64,000 nucleotides of DNA from Hamadaea tsunoensis DSM 44101 (GTDB taxonomy: Bacteria; Actinomycetota; Actinomycetes; Mycobacteriales; Micromonosporaceae): positions 62,001 to 126,000 of the forward strand of contig NZ_AUAX01000024.1 of NCBI RefSeq assembly GCF_000428945.1. Reading direction: 5' to 3'. The first letter of the stretch is position 1. Each line of letters begins with the position of its first letter. The notes under the pieces are model-generated. The model was given only the letters and a program-made list of their open reading frames with translations, ran no database searches and was not told the DNA's origin. Made by a program: the position numbers and the translations under genes. Of the stretch, positions 1 through 12,976 are shown piece by piece.

Positions 1-339
1 ACGGTGCCGAGATCGCGTACGTCCTATGTGTGGCCGGCCCGGCACGCGGCCGGCCAGTCCGCCGACGCCGCCCTGCCGCCGATGGGCCTGCGGCTGCGGC
101 TGAAGGCGGGCGTCGACGTCTCGAAGCTGCCGAAGCAGGCGCGGATCGTGGCCGAGGCGATGAAGAAGTACGGCCTGATCGTCGCGGACAACGGCTCGCC
201 CTGGTACATCTCCGGCACGCCGGACTCCCACTGGGACAACGACGCCCTGCACGCCCTGGGCGGGCTGACCGGCTCGGACTTCGAAGCGGTCAACGTGTCG
301 ACGCTGATGGTCAGCGCGAACTCGGCCGCGGCGCGCTGA
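1..339 (+). CDS. C-terminal part of a probable secreted protein (5' end outside window)
   Basis: The reading frame is open from the first base and stops at 339, so only the C-terminal 112 residues are seen. It contains SYVWPARH, LPPMGLRLRLKA, KYGLIVADNGSPWYISG and a WDNDALHAL stretch. From memory, this pattern recurs at the C-terminus of secreted or hypothetical actinobacterial proteins of about 300-400 residues, and I do not know a proven activity for it. No catalytic motif is evident in this fragment. Its last 29 bases overlap the 3' end of the convergent membrane-protein gene. The codon use is ordinary for the window. Confidence 0.7.
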   Translation, partial: TVPRSRTSYVWPARHAAGQSADAALPPMGLRLRLKAGVDVSKLPKQARIVAEAMKKYGLIVADNGSPWYISGTPDSHWDNDALHALGGLTGSDFEAVNVSTLMVSANSAAAR

Positions 340-673
340 CCGGGCCGCCCGGCGCCGTCGCTTCCCCGGCCTCCGGCGCGGCACCGACGGGCGGCTTGCG
401 GCCGAACGCGCCCGGCCCGGCGTGGAAGAGGCCCATCGCCAGGACCCCGGCCGCGATCGCCGCGACGGCCGGCAGCGGATGCGTCGCCGGATGGGCGAAG
501 TAGCCCGCGACGGCGGCGAGGACGAACATCAGCCACCCGGCGACCAGGTTCACGACCGGCCCGTAGCCGAACGCGCTCGGATACGTCTCGCGCGTGATCC
601 CCCGGACGAAGTGCGGTACGCCGTTCGCGCCGAACACCCCGGCGAGGAACGCGAGCGTGATCGTCTGTCCCAT
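311..673 (-). CDS. Small membrane protein of unknown function
   Basis: This 120-residue protein has three to four hydrophobic segments (about residues 3-20, 38-58 and 66-85) and a hydrophilic Pro/Ala-rich tail, so it should be an inner-membrane protein. I do not recognise a family with a known activity. It follows the TetR-family gene at 779-1372 on the same strand with a gap of about 105 bases holding a short tandem repeat. It may therefore be co-transcribed with, or controlled by, that regulator. Its tail converges on and overlaps the preceding plus-strand gene by 29 bases. Confidence 0.65.
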   Translation of the reverse strand: MGQTITLAFLAGVFGANGVPHFVRGITRETYPSAFGYGPVVNLVAGWLMFVLAAVAGYFAHPATHPLPAVAAIAAGVLAMGLFHAGPGAFGRKPPVGAAPEAGEATAPGGPVSAPRPSSR

Positions 674-709
674 GTGGTCACTCTCCTGTCAGCCGGCCAG
701 GACGCCGGC

Positions 710-750
710 GGGCTGACTGCTCGTGGGCTGACTGTCGTGGGCTGACATCA
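710..750. repeat. Short tandem array, 14-15 bp unit
   Basis: Three units beginning GGGCTGAC occur at 710, 725 and 739 in the gap between the TetR gene and the small membrane-protein gene. The units differ in length by one base. It is one of the many gene-boundary arrays in this window. Confidence 0.6.
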
Positions 751-778
751 TGCGGGGCTGGGATCGCCGGGGCCGGCA

Positions 779-1372
779 TCACGCGGGGCCGACGTCACGC
801 AGCCCGCGCGTCACCAGGTCGATCAGTTGACGCAGCCGGCGGCGGACCTCGTCCGGTGGCACCGGTTCCTGGCCGATCCCCGGCAGCCCGTCGACCAGGA
901 CGAGGGCGGCGTCCCGCGCGGAGATCACGGTCCCCACCCCGGGCAGCCCGTCGGCGGCCTCGGCGAGCAGGCCCTCGACCTCGGCCAGGTGCCGGTCGTG
1001 GAAGTCGGCCACGAGATCGCCGACGACCTCCTTGGCCTCGGCGAACAGTTCCGCACGGAACTCCGGCTGGATCGATGTCGCGACGAGGTCGAGTTTCGGG
1101 GCGAGAGCCGCGTACAGGCGGTCGGCGACGGGGCCACGGTCGTGCCGGGCTCGGGCGGCCGCCGCCACGACCTCGGCCGCGAGGCGCTCGCCGAGGGCCC
1201 GGAACACGGCCTCCTTGCCGCCGAAGTACTGGTAGACCGCCGGGCGGGAGAATCCGGCCGCCTGGGCTATCTGATCCATCGAGGTACGCCGGAATCCGTA
1301 GCGCCCGAAGACGCCGAGCGCCGCGGTCAGGATCCGCTCCCTGCGTTCGTCGGCCGCCACCGTGCTGGACAT
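779..1372 (-). CDS. TetR/AcrR-family transcriptional regulator
   Basis: This 197-residue protein has an N-terminal TetR helix-turn-helix. The segment RRERILTAALGVFGRYGF is followed by TSMDQIAQAAGFSRPAVYQYFGGKEAVF (residues about 10-56), the recognisable TetR_N pattern. The rest is the all-helical ligand-binding and dimerisation part, whose ligand cannot be read from sequence. The ATG start sits directly next to a perfect inverted repeat (1374-1399), which points to autoregulation. Downstream on the same strand lies a small membrane protein. Upstream lies only a decayed oxidoreductase remnant, perhaps its former target. Confidence 0.9.
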   Translation of the reverse strand: MSSTVAADERRERILTAALGVFGRYGFRRTSMDQIAQAAGFSRPAVYQYFGGKEAVFRALGERLAAEVVAAAARARHDRGPVADRLYAALAPKLDLVATSIQPEFRAELFAEAKEVVGDLVADFHDRHLAEVEGLLAEAADGLPGVGTVISARDAALVLVDGLPGIGQEPVPPDEVRRRLRQLIDLVTRGLRDVGPA

Positions 1373-1373
1373 A

Positions 1374-1399
1374 CTGACAATCTATGCTTGATTTGTCAG
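1374..1399. promoter_or_regulatory. Candidate TetR operator
   Basis: A perfect 7-bp inverted repeat, CTGACAA-N12-TTGTCAG, begins one base upstream of the ATG of the TetR gene. Its size, symmetry and position over the start region fit a TetR-family operator that also represses its own gene. Binding is inferred. Confidence 0.55.
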
Positions 1400-1546
1400 A
1401 TCGTCAAAGGGATCCCCGGGAAGGCCGACGATCAAGAACGCGCCTCCCGGATGACGGCCGAGGCCAGGGCGGCCGTACGCGCGGCTCCCGCTGCCGGCCC
1501 GCCGCCCCGGCCTGACCATTCTCGCGACCTCGGCGGACACGACCGC

Positions 1547-1606
1547 CGGAGCCGGAGCCGAAGTCGGAGCCGGAGCCGAAGTCGGAGCCGAAGCCGGAGC
1601 TGAAGT
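1547..1606. repeat. Hexanucleotide tandem array (CGGAGC variants)
   Basis: Ten consecutive 6-bp units follow the scheme CGGAGC, CGGAGC, CGAAGT with single-base changes. They lie in the non-genic stretch between the TetR gene and the gltD end. The repeat reads as Ser-Arg in one frame, but no credible gene surrounds it. The rest of 1400-1711 shows no supported gene. Confidence 0.7.
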
Positions 1607-1711
1607 CGCTGCCGAGCCGGGGGCTGGGTCGAGGGCTGGGGCTGGGGCTAGTGCTGGACCTGGCGAGCACGTCCGGGGCCGGGGCGCCACCGAGGTCTAT
1701 CCCGGCCATGA

Positions 1712-1936
1712 TCCCGCCGCCCTCGCCCAGGCGACCTGGCCGTCGAGACGGTCATGGGCACGACCCACCTGATCTCCGGGACCTTGCCGACCCTGGCGGG
1801 ACTGGTCGTCGACGGGACGATACCGGACCCGGTCACGCGTACCCGCACGCCGACCGGGGCAGTGGCGGCCTACGCCGACCTCGCGGCCGGCCGCCACTCC
1901 CCGGGAAGGACCGTGATCATGATCAATGAGTCATGA
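1712..1936 (+). pseudogene. Remnant of an MDR-type (zinc/quinone) oxidoreductase C-terminus
   Basis: One frame, open from 1712 to the stop at 1934-1936, reads GDLAVETVMGTTHLISG and ends AAYADLAAGRHSPGRTVIMI. This resembles the C-terminal end of quinone oxidoreductase or zinc-type alcohol dehydrogenases, whose family ending is typically AYxxLxxGRHxGKxV. The cofactor-binding GxGxxG region and the N-terminus are missing. The upstream bases are stop-interrupted and repeat-filled, so a decayed gene is the simplest reading. It could also be a coincidental open frame. Confidence 0.35.
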
Positions 1937-1959
1937 TCGCACAGTGAGCAGGGGCCCGC

Positions 1960-3442
1960 TCAGATCGCGGCGAGCGGGCGGGACGACGGGCGTACCGGGG
2001 CGGGCAGGGTTCCCGTTCCGCCCAGGTACGCGTGGATCGCCGCCGCGGCCGACCGCCCCTCGGCGATCGCCCAGACGATGAGCGAGGCGCCCTTGTGCGC
2101 GTCGCCCGCGACGAAGACGCCGGGCGTGCCCGTCTGCCAGTTCTCGTCGGCCTCGACCGTGCCGCGGTCGCTGCGCTCCAGCCCGAGCTGGGCGAGGGCG
2201 GGCAGCGCGTCGGTCCCCTCGAAGCCGATCGCGAGCAGCACCAGGTCCGCCGGGATCTCCCGCTCGGAGCCGGGCACCTGCGTCACGACACCGCGGCCGT
2301 TCACCCGCTCGACCACGACATCGGCGAGGACGATCGCGCGTACCGCGCCGGTGCCGTCGTCGACGAAGCGCTGGACGGCCACCGAGAAGACGCGGTCGCC
2401 GCCCTCCTCGTGGGCCGCGTAGTTGCGCAGGACCCAGGGCCAGGTCGGCCACGGGTCCCGGCCCTCGTCGCGTACGCCGGGCGGCAGCGGGTAGCGGTCG
2501 AGCTGGGTGACCGACACGGCGTTCTGGCGGTGGGCGACGCCGAGGCAGTCCGCGCCGGTGTCGCCGCCGCCGATGATGACGACGTGCTTGCCCTCGGCGG
2601 TGATCTCCGGAGCGGTGACCTCGCCTGTGACGAACTCGCCGGCGACGAAACGGTTGGACTGCACCAGGTGGTCCATCGCGAGGTGGATGCCGCGCAGCTG
2701 CCGGCCCTCGGTCTGCGGGGTGTCCCGGCCGGCGAGCGCGCCGGTGGCCAGCAGGACCGCGTCGAAACCGGCCCGCAGCTGGTCGGCGGTGACGTCGACG
2801 CCGACGTCCACCCCGGTGCGGAAGACGACGCCCTCCGCGACGAGCTGCTCGACCCGGCGGTCGACGTGCCGCTTCTCCAGCTTGAAGTCCGGAATGCCGT
2901 AGCGCAGCAGGCCGCCGGGGCGGTCGTCGCGCTCGAACACGGTCACGGCGTGACCGGCCCGGGCCAGCTGCTGGGCGGCGGCGAGCCCGGCGGGGCCGGA
3001 GCCGACCACGGCCACGGACCGGCCGGACGGCTCGGGTGCCGGCTGCGGCGTGACGAGCCCGTCGGCGAACGCGTGGTCGATGATGGACACCTCGACCTGC
3101 TTGATCGCCACCGGGTCGTCGCCGATGCCGAGGACGCACGCGGCCTCGCACGGCGCCGGGCACAGCCGCCCGGTGAACTCCGGGAAGTTGTTCGTGGCGT
3201 GCAGGGACTCGACCGCCGACGCCCACGATCCCGTACGCACGAGGTCGTTCCAGTCCGGGATCCGGTTGCCGAGCGGGCAGCCGTCGTGGCAGAACGGGAT
3301 GCCGCAGTCCATGCACCGGGTCGCCTGCTCGCGTACCAGGTTGTCGCCGGCCGGCGGGTAGACCTCGTTCCAGTCGAGGATGCGTACCGGGACCGGGCGC
3401 CGGTCCGGCAGCCGCCGGCCGAAGCGCAGGAATCCACTCGGA

Positions 3443-3450
<8 letters not shown>
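1960..3450 (-). CDS. gltD: Glutamate synthase, NADPH small (beta) subunit
   Basis: This 496-residue flavoprotein subunit passes electrons from NADPH through FAD to the large subunit, which makes two glutamates from glutamine and 2-oxoglutarate. Two N-terminal Fe-S cysteine groups are visible (Cys46/49/54/58 and Cys97/101/105). The FAD-binding GSGPAG is at 150-155, a second dinucleotide motif GGGDTG lies near residue 285, and a GDAHKG flavin-site motif lies near the end. The GTG start is chosen because it overlaps the gltB stop codon (GTGCCTGA), the usual coupling in gltBD, and because it gives the normal family length. The upstream extension of the frame runs inside gltB. Confidence 0.96.
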
Positions 3451-8068
<4,618 letters not shown>

Positions 8069-8431
8069 ATCGGCCTCCTGTCGTCGTCGTTTGCGAGGGT
8101 GGGAATCCGGCCGGCCTGGGTTGCACAGGCTTGCAGTTACAGGCGCTGCCGGTCAGCTCGCTGATGTGGGCATCGGGACGACATCGGCCCTGGGGGTTCT
8201 CCGCCGGGTCGGCAACCCGGTCCGCCCTGTGGGGCCTGACCGGCGGCCGGTCGCGGGACCAGCCTTGCCGCAAGTATTACTCGGTTTTCGTTACCCGGTT
8301 CTGACGCGGAGTGAAAGTGAGTCTACGTTAACTCCCCCGTCATTCCGCCAGACACAGATAGATCACACGTCCACCTGGTGAGATAGGGGAGATTTCCGAC
8401 AGGTCCGTTCTGACACCCGTGCGGGAACCGC
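8069..8431 (-). promoter_or_regulatory. Intergenic region carrying the gltBD promoter; weak GlnR-like site
   Basis: These 363 bases between gltB and the upstream monooxygenase gene contain an AT-richer patch at about 8270-8350, as expected of a promoter. On the plus strand GTTAC-N6-CTGAC lies at 8290-8305. Read on the minus strand this is GTCAG-N6-GTAAC, one mismatch from the GlnR half-site pair GTnAC-N6-GnAAC described for actinobacterial nitrogen genes. A single imperfect site is weak evidence. I see no gene or riboswitch here. Confidence 0.35.
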
Positions 8432-9640
8432 CTATTTGGGCGGGAACCAGTTCACCGCTTCGCCGCGGGCACGATCGAGCACGCGTGTGGACAGTACGCC
8501 GAACGCCGCGTCCCGGGCCCGCGTACCGAGGCGGCCGCGGGGGGCGAGAACGGCACCGACCCGGCGCGTCTGGCGGGCCACGGCCGCGCTGCGCGGTACG
8601 CGGGCCCGCGAGTACGCGTGCACGGCCGCCCGCAGCCCGTCGCCCGGCTGCGTGCCGTTGGCCAGGGTGACCAGCGTCGCCACGTCCTCGAAGGCGAGGC
8701 AGGCGCCCTGGGCCAGGTGGTGGGCCATCCCGTGGGCGGCGTCACCGGCGAGGATCACCCCGCCCGTCCCGGCGGCCAGGCCGAACTCGGTCAGCACCGG
8801 GCTGATCTCGCGGCCGTCGTGCTGGACGAGGTCGCCCGGCTCGGTCGCGGCCAGCAGCTCCGACACCGGCGCCGGCCACCGCTCGAACCACCGCCGCAGC
8901 AGGGCCAGCTGGGTCGCGGGCGCTTCGGGCCGGGCCGCCCCGGCGACGGTCGCCTGCCAGTAGATGCCGCCCCGGCTGGACGCGCCGGCCGAACCGCGGT
9001 CGCCCAGCGAGGCCGCCACGAACCGGTACTCGCCGCCGAGGATCTCGGCCCCGAGCGTGACGTCCGGCCCCAGCATCGGCGCCCGGTACCACGGGATCAC
9101 GGCCCGCCAGGCCGCGTACCCGCTGGAGACCACGGCCGCCTCGGGTGCGATCGCGCGGCGTACCGCCGACTGGACGCCGTCGGCCCCGATGACCAGGTCG
9201 GCCTCCCAGCTGCTGCGCCCGTCGGTGACCGCCGGGCGCTCCCCGGGCGCGGTCCGGACCTGGGTGACCGTGATGCCCGTCCGGACGTCCAGCGTGGCCG
9301 TCAACCGGGCGATCAAGGCGTCGTGCAGGTCTTCCCGGTGCACCACGACCGGGGACACCCGGGGCGAGAGCGCGGCGGCGGCACCGGGCTGGACGAGCCA
9401 GCTGCCGTCCGACCGGCGTACGCCGCCCTGCGGAACAGCCGTCGCGATCGAGTCCAGCCCGTCGGCCAGCCCGAGCGACCGCAGCGCGCGTACGCCGTTG
9501 GGCCAGATCAGCAGCGCGGCCGGGTCGGCACGCAGCCGATCACCCTGTTCGAGCAGCGTGACCCGCCACCCGTTGCGAGCGAGCGCCCCGGCCGCGGCGA
9601 GGCCGCCGACGCCGGCTCCGACCACCACCGCCTGCCCCAT
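8432..9640 (-). CDS. FAD-dependent monooxygenase / aromatic-ring hydroxylase-type flavoprotein
   Basis: This 402-residue protein starts with the dinucleotide-binding motif VVVGAGVGGLAAAGAL (FAD ADP site, residues 5-20) and has the second FAD motif GDAAHGMAHHLAQGACLAFED near residue 290. Both are typical of the FAD_binding_3 (UbiH/PHBH) family. Such enzymes use NAD(P)H and O2 to hydroxylate aromatic or cyclic substrates. The substrate cannot be deduced. The gene lies 8 bases after lgt on the same strand, so it is probably read with lgt, although the two functions are unrelated. Confidence 0.85.
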   Translation of the reverse strand: MGQAVVVGAGVGGLAAAGALARNGWRVTLLEQGDRLRADPAALLIWPNGVRALRSLGLADGLDSIATAVPQGGVRRSDGSWLVQPGAAAALSPRVSPVVVHREDLHDALIARLTATLDVRTGITVTQVRTAPGERPAVTDGRSSWEADLVIGADGVQSAVRRAIAPEAAVVSSGYAAWRAVIPWYRAPMLGPDVTLGAEILGGEYRFVAASLGDRGSAGASSRGGIYWQATVAGAARPEAPATQLALLRRWFERWPAPVSELLAATEPGDLVQHDGREISPVLTEFGLAAGTGGVILAGDAAHGMAHHLAQGACLAFEDVATLVTLANGTQPGDGLRAAVHAYSRARVPRSAAVARQTRRVGAVLAPRGRLGTRARDAAFGVLSTRVLDRARGEAVNWFPPK

Positions 9641-9648
9641 GGGGAACC

Positions 9649-10782
9649 TCAGCCCTTCTCCGCCTTCTCAGCCTTCGCCGTGTCCGCCTGTGCGGATTCG
9701 CCCGCCGGACCGCTCTGCGCGGCATCGCCGTCCGCGTCGCCGTCGCCGGCGCCGTCCCCATTGCCGTCACCGTCGCCCGATGCGGCGGGCGCCTCCGGGG
9801 CGGTGCCCTCGGGCCGGGTGCCGTCGGCGGCGAACGCCGCGTACTGCGCCTCGGTGACGACCTGGTAGCCCTTGACTCCGTCGGCGTTCGGGATGACGTA
9901 CTCGCGCGGGCCCGGCTTCAGCAGGAAGTACGCGAGCGCGGCCAGGAACACCACGATCGAGGTCCACACGTTGAGCCGGAGCCCGCCGAAGTGGTTGGCC
10001 GGGTCGGTACGCATCGTCTCGATGACCCCGCGACCCGCCGTGTACGCCATCACGTACAGCGCGAACGCGCGCCCCCGGCCGAGCTTGAACCTGCGGTCGG
10101 CCAGCACCACCAGCAGCGCGACGAGCAGATCCCAGACCAGCTCGTAGAGGAACGTCGGCTGGTAGAGGTCGGGCAGCGTGAGCGCCTTGCCGTCGGGGCC
10201 GAGCTCCGCGTGGCCCGGATTCCGCGGGTCCATCGGGTGGATCTGCAGGCCGAGGACGGACTTCGTCACGCCGCCGTAGAGCTCGTTGTTGAACCAGTTG
10301 CCGAGCCGGCCGATCGCCTGCGCCACCGGCAGGCCGACGGCCATGCTGTCGGCGACCAGCGCGAACGGCAGGCCCATCTGCTTGCAGGCCAGCCACGCGC
10401 CGAGCGCGCCGAGCGCGATCGCGCCCCAGATGCCCAGGCCGCCGCGCCAGATGTAGAGCGCCTCGATCGGGTGCCCGCCCTCGCCGAAGTACTGCTGCGG
10501 CGACGTGATCACGTGGTAGATCCGGCCGCCGATGATGCCGAACGGCACCGCGAAGACCGCGATGTCCAGCACCGCCCACGGTGGGGCGCCCCGCGTCCGC
10601 ATCCGCCGGTCGGTGATCACACAGGCGGCGACGATGCCCAGGATGATGCAGAGCGCGTACGCCCGGATCGGCAGCGGGCCGAGATGCCACACGGCCGTCG
10701 ACGGGCTCGGGATCTGCACGGGCAGGGCCGCCCGCGGTACCGCGGACAGGGCTTCGGCCGCCCCAGCGATGGCGAGGTTCAC
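9649..10782 (-). CDS. lgt: Prolipoprotein diacylglyceryl transferase
   Basis: Lgt moves a diacylglyceryl group from phosphatidylglycerol to the lipobox cysteine of prolipoproteins. The 377-residue protein has about seven membrane segments and the family signature GRLGNWFNNELYGG (compare GRxGNxxNxExxG) in its middle part. The GTG start at 10782 is chosen because the family-like sequence begins there with the usual length; in-frame sequence further upstream has no similarity. After the last membrane helix it carries an acidic low-complexity tail made of repeated Gly-Asp pairs followed by Ala/Glu/Lys. The tail is encoded by a 6-bp tandem pattern and is typical of actinobacterial Lgt only in being variable. 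The window contains likely lipoprotein substrates at 27225 and 47824. Confidence 0.95.
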   Translation of the reverse strand: MNLAIAGAAEALSAVPRAALPVQIPSPSTAVWHLGPLPIRAYALCIILGIVAACVITDRRMRTRGAPPWAVLDIAVFAVPFGIIGGRIYHVITSPQQYFGEGGHPIEALYIWRGGLGIWGAIALGALGAWLACKQMGLPFALVADSMAVGLPVAQAIGRLGNWFNNELYGGVTKSVLGLQIHPMDPRNPGHAELGPDGKALTLPDLYQPTFLYELVWDLLVALLVVLADRRFKLGRGRAFALYVMAYTAGRGVIETMRTDPANHFGGLRLNVWTSIVVFLAALAYFLLKPGPREYVIPNADGVKGYQVVTEAQYAAFAADGTRPEGTAPEAPAASGDGDGNGDGAGDGDADGDAAQSGPAGESAQADTAKAEKAEKG

Positions 10783-10852
10783 GGGCGTAGACGCTACCTG
10801 CCGCCCGACGAAATACCTAGCTATGATCTTGACAAGCGCTAACCTCTGTCGC

Positions 10853-11314
10853 ATGGCCCGGCTTCTGGTCGTCCACCACACCACGTCCCCCGCGTTGCAG
10901 GAGTTGCTGGAGGCGGCGCTCGACGGCGCGCGCGCCCCCGAGACCGGCGGGGTCGAGGTCGTCACCCGCCCCGCGCTGACCGCCACCGCCGTCGACGTTC
11001 TCGGCGCGGACGCCGTGCTGCTGGGCACGCCGGCCAACATCGGCTACATGTCCGGCGCGCTCAAGCACTTCTTCGACACGGTCTACTACCCGTGCCTGAC
11101 CGACACGACCGGCCTCGCGTACGGCGTCTACGTCCACGGCAACAACGACACGACGGGCGCGGTCCGCGCGGTGGAGTCCATCGCCGCCGGCCTGTCGTGG
11201 GTCGCCGCCCGCCCGGCGGTCAGCGTCATCGGCGCCCCCGGGGCCGCGGACCGCGAGGCCTGCTGGGACCTCGGCGCCCTCTGCGCCTACGCGGCGGCCC
11301 AGCGGTCCCCCTGA
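10853..11314 (+). CDS. Flavodoxin-like / NADPH-dependent FMN reductase-fold protein
   Basis: This 153-residue protein begins MARLLVVHHTTSPALQELLEA. This resembles the FMN phosphate-binding start of flavodoxin-like proteins, where hydrophobic strand residues precede H/S-x-T-x-x. GTPANIGYMSGALKHFFD is the conserved second FMN-loop pattern of the WrbA-like and flavodoxin family. It probably binds FMN and works in cytoplasmic electron transfer, but no partner is evident. It is divergent from lgt. A TATGAT -10-like hexamer lies about 30 bases before the ATG, and no Shine-Dalgarno is obvious, so a short leader is possible. Confidence 0.8.
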   Translation: MARLLVVHHTTSPALQELLEAALDGARAPETGGVEVVTRPALTATAVDVLGADAVLLGTPANIGYMSGALKHFFDTVYYPCLTDTTGLAYGVYVHGNNDTTGAVRAVESIAAGLSWVAARPAVSVIGAPGAADREACWDLGALCAYAAAQRSP

Positions 11315-11347
11315 TCTGCCTTTCTTCAGGCGCCCTTTCTTCAGCTG

Positions 11348-11382
11348 CCGGCAGCTCAGCCTTCAGGTGCCGGCAGCTCAGC
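11348..11382. repeat. Duplicated CCGGCAGCTCAGC, 22 bp apart
   Basis: Two identical 13-mers occur at 11348 and 11370, the second running into the stop region of the epimerase gene. The same CGGCAGCTCAG word recurs in arrays at 25361 and 41219, so the arrays may share an origin. Confidence 0.55.
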
Positions 11383-12310
11383 GCTCGTGGGCGGACAGCC
11401 AGTCGCGGTAGTCGGTCACCGCGCGCTCCAGGCTCCACTCCGGCACGAACCCCGTGTCCGCGCGCAGCCGCGTCACGTCCAGCGGCGCCGCGGCCGCGCC
11501 CCCGGCCGGCAGCGTCACCCCCAGCAGCGCCGCGACCTCGCCGTTCGTCGTGCTCCTGCCGCTTCCCACGTTGTACGCCCGGTGGCGCAGCCGATCCGCG
11601 CGGACGAGCCCGGCGAGCGCCCGGCCGCAGTCGCGTGCATAGAGCATGTCGAGCCCGTCGTTCGCGTACGCCTGGATGGTGGTGGGAGCATGGGGGGCTG
11701 CTGCCTGTCGGGCGGCGGCGTGGACGAGTTGCGGCGCGGCGAAGAAGGGTGACCGTTCGCGGCCGAGCGGGCCCCAGACGGCGCCGATCCGCGCGCAGAC
11801 GATCTCGACGTCGTCGACGACGCCGGACACGATCTCGGCGGCCTTCTTCGCGGCCGGGATGGCGTGCCCGCTCGCCAGTGGCAGCAGCAGGTCCTCGCCG
11901 AGGACGCCGGCCGCCCCGGCCTCGACGCCGCCGTAGACGCCGATCGTGCTGGCCACGACCATCCGCCGCACACCCCAGCGCCGAGCCGCCTCGATCATCG
12001 TCATGAGCCCGAGGAGACTCCCCTTCACCTGCTCGTACGCGCTCCCGGAGCCCATCGGCGCGCTCGCGAGATGGACGATCTCGGTGATCTCGTACCGCTC
12101 GCCGACCGCCCGGACGCTGGCCGGATCGGTGCAGTCCATCGCCGCGACCGCCGCGCCCTCCACGATCGTCTGGAGGCCGGTCGCTGCTCGGCTGGTCGTC
12201 ACTGCTCGGCTGGGGTCGCGGCCGACGAGGACCGGGGCGGCTCCTTGGTCGACGAGCGCTCGGCCTGTGTGGGAGCCGATGAACCCGAGGCCGCCCGTCA
12301 CGAGAATCAT
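11378..12310 (-). CDS. NAD-dependent epimerase/dehydratase family protein
   Basis: This 310-residue extended short-chain dehydrogenase has the Rossmann motif VTGGLGFIGSH at residues 4-14. The catalytic YxxxK region is degenerate: STIGVYGG is present, but no clear Tyr-x-x-x-Lys follows. The exact activity is therefore open; it could be a sugar-nucleotide epimerase, a dehydratase or an oxidoreductase-type SDR. A short 18-bp duplication near 12175-12215 adds Ser-Arg-Ala repeats after the second beta strand. It is divergent from a MarR gene with an inverted repeat between them, which suggests it is the MarR target. Confidence 0.85.
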   Translation of the reverse strand: MILVTGGLGFIGSHTGRALVDQGAAPVLVGRDPSRAVTTSRAATGLQTIVEGAAVAAMDCTDPASVRAVGERYEITEIVHLASAPMGSGSAYEQVKGSLLGLMTMIEAARRWGVRRMVVASTIGVYGGVEAGAAGVLGEDLLLPLASGHAIPAAKKAAEIVSGVVDDVEIVCARIGAVWGPLGRERSPFFAAPQLVHAAARQAAAPHAPTTIQAYANDGLDMLYARDCGRALAGLVRADRLRHRAYNVGSGRSTTNGEVAALLGVTLPAGGAAAAPLDVTRLRADTGFVPEWSLERAVTDYRDWLSAHER

Positions 12311-12340
12311 GTCTGTCGTGCCTTTCGTTCGGTGCCGTTG

Positions 12341-12391
12341 GTCTACTCATGCCGTTGGTTCACTCGATCGTTAGCGTGCTAATGAGTAGAC
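12341..12391. promoter_or_regulatory. Candidate MarR operator pair in the divergent promoter
   Basis: A perfect 10-bp inverted repeat (GTCTACTCAT at 12341-12350, ATGAGTAGAC at 12382-12391) frames a second small dyad, TTAGC-GT-GCTAA, at 12371-12382. The half sites are 41 bases apart, close to four helical turns, on one face of the DNA. The position between the epimerase start and the MarR start fits autoregulation plus control of the divergent gene. Binding is inferred. Confidence 0.55.
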
Positions 12392-12399
12392 TACCCCGC

Positions 12400-12849
12400 A
12401 TGGCTACCGACGGCGTACCCGACGTTCTCCGGCTGATCACCCGGGCGCAGAAGATGCTGCGCGCCGCCTCCGACGACGCGATGAGCCGCCATGGCGTACG
12501 CATCGGGCAGAACCTGATCCTCGAAGCGCTCTGGGCGCAGGACGGGCTCACTCCCGGCGAAGTGGCCGGGCGGCTCGGCTTCAGCACACCGACCGTGGTC
12601 AACACGGCCGGCCGGATGGAAGCGGCCGGCCTGCTCGAACGGCGCCGCGACCCGGCGGACCGGCGTCTCGTCCGGCTGCACCTCACGCCGAAGGGGGTCG
12701 CCGCGGAGCAGCCGGTCCAGCTGGCTCGCGCGGAACTGGCGGCGTACGCGACCGCGACGCTCAGCGCCGACGAGCGACGGCATCTCGTGAGCGCCCTCGA
12801 GAAGATCATCGTACGCATGTCGGTCGATGCATCATCCACTTCGGACTGA
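12400..12849 (+). CDS. MarR-family transcriptional regulator
   Basis: This 149-residue protein has a MarR winged-helix domain. LTPGEVAGRLGFSTPTVVNTAGRMEAAGLLERRRDPADRR, with LVRLHLTPKG following, shows the recognition helix, the wing with its DPADRR motif and the following strand. The N- and C-terminal helices would dimerise. The start at 12400 gives a normal family length. The ligand is unknown. It is divergent from the epimerase gene with a shared dyad-rich promoter region, so it probably represses that gene and itself. Confidence 0.9.
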   Translation: MATDGVPDVLRLITRAQKMLRAASDDAMSRHGVRIGQNLILEALWAQDGLTPGEVAGRLGFSTPTVVNTAGRMEAAGLLERRRDPADRRLVRLHLTPKGVAAEQPVQLARAELAAYATATLSADERRHLVSALEKIIVRMSVDASSTSD

Positions 12850-12976
12850 CGGTCGCTCCGCGCCCGAGTTGCCGTACGCGTATAGATGAAAGCGGGCGGT
12901 AACATGCGTACGACCTGCTGTTTTGTTCTCTGCGTCTTGTCTGAGTTCTGTCGGTGGGGCGGGCTATCTTCCTCGC

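Noticed and set aside
1547-1606. Arg-Ser repeat protein encoded by the hexamer array
   Set aside because: The frame has no ribosome binding site, no flanking conserved sequence and exists only because of the 6-bp repeat.
1942-1962. TGAGC...GCTCA hairpin at the gltD end as terminator
   Set aside because: It overlaps the stop codon, has a short stem and no U-run, so it is too weak to call.
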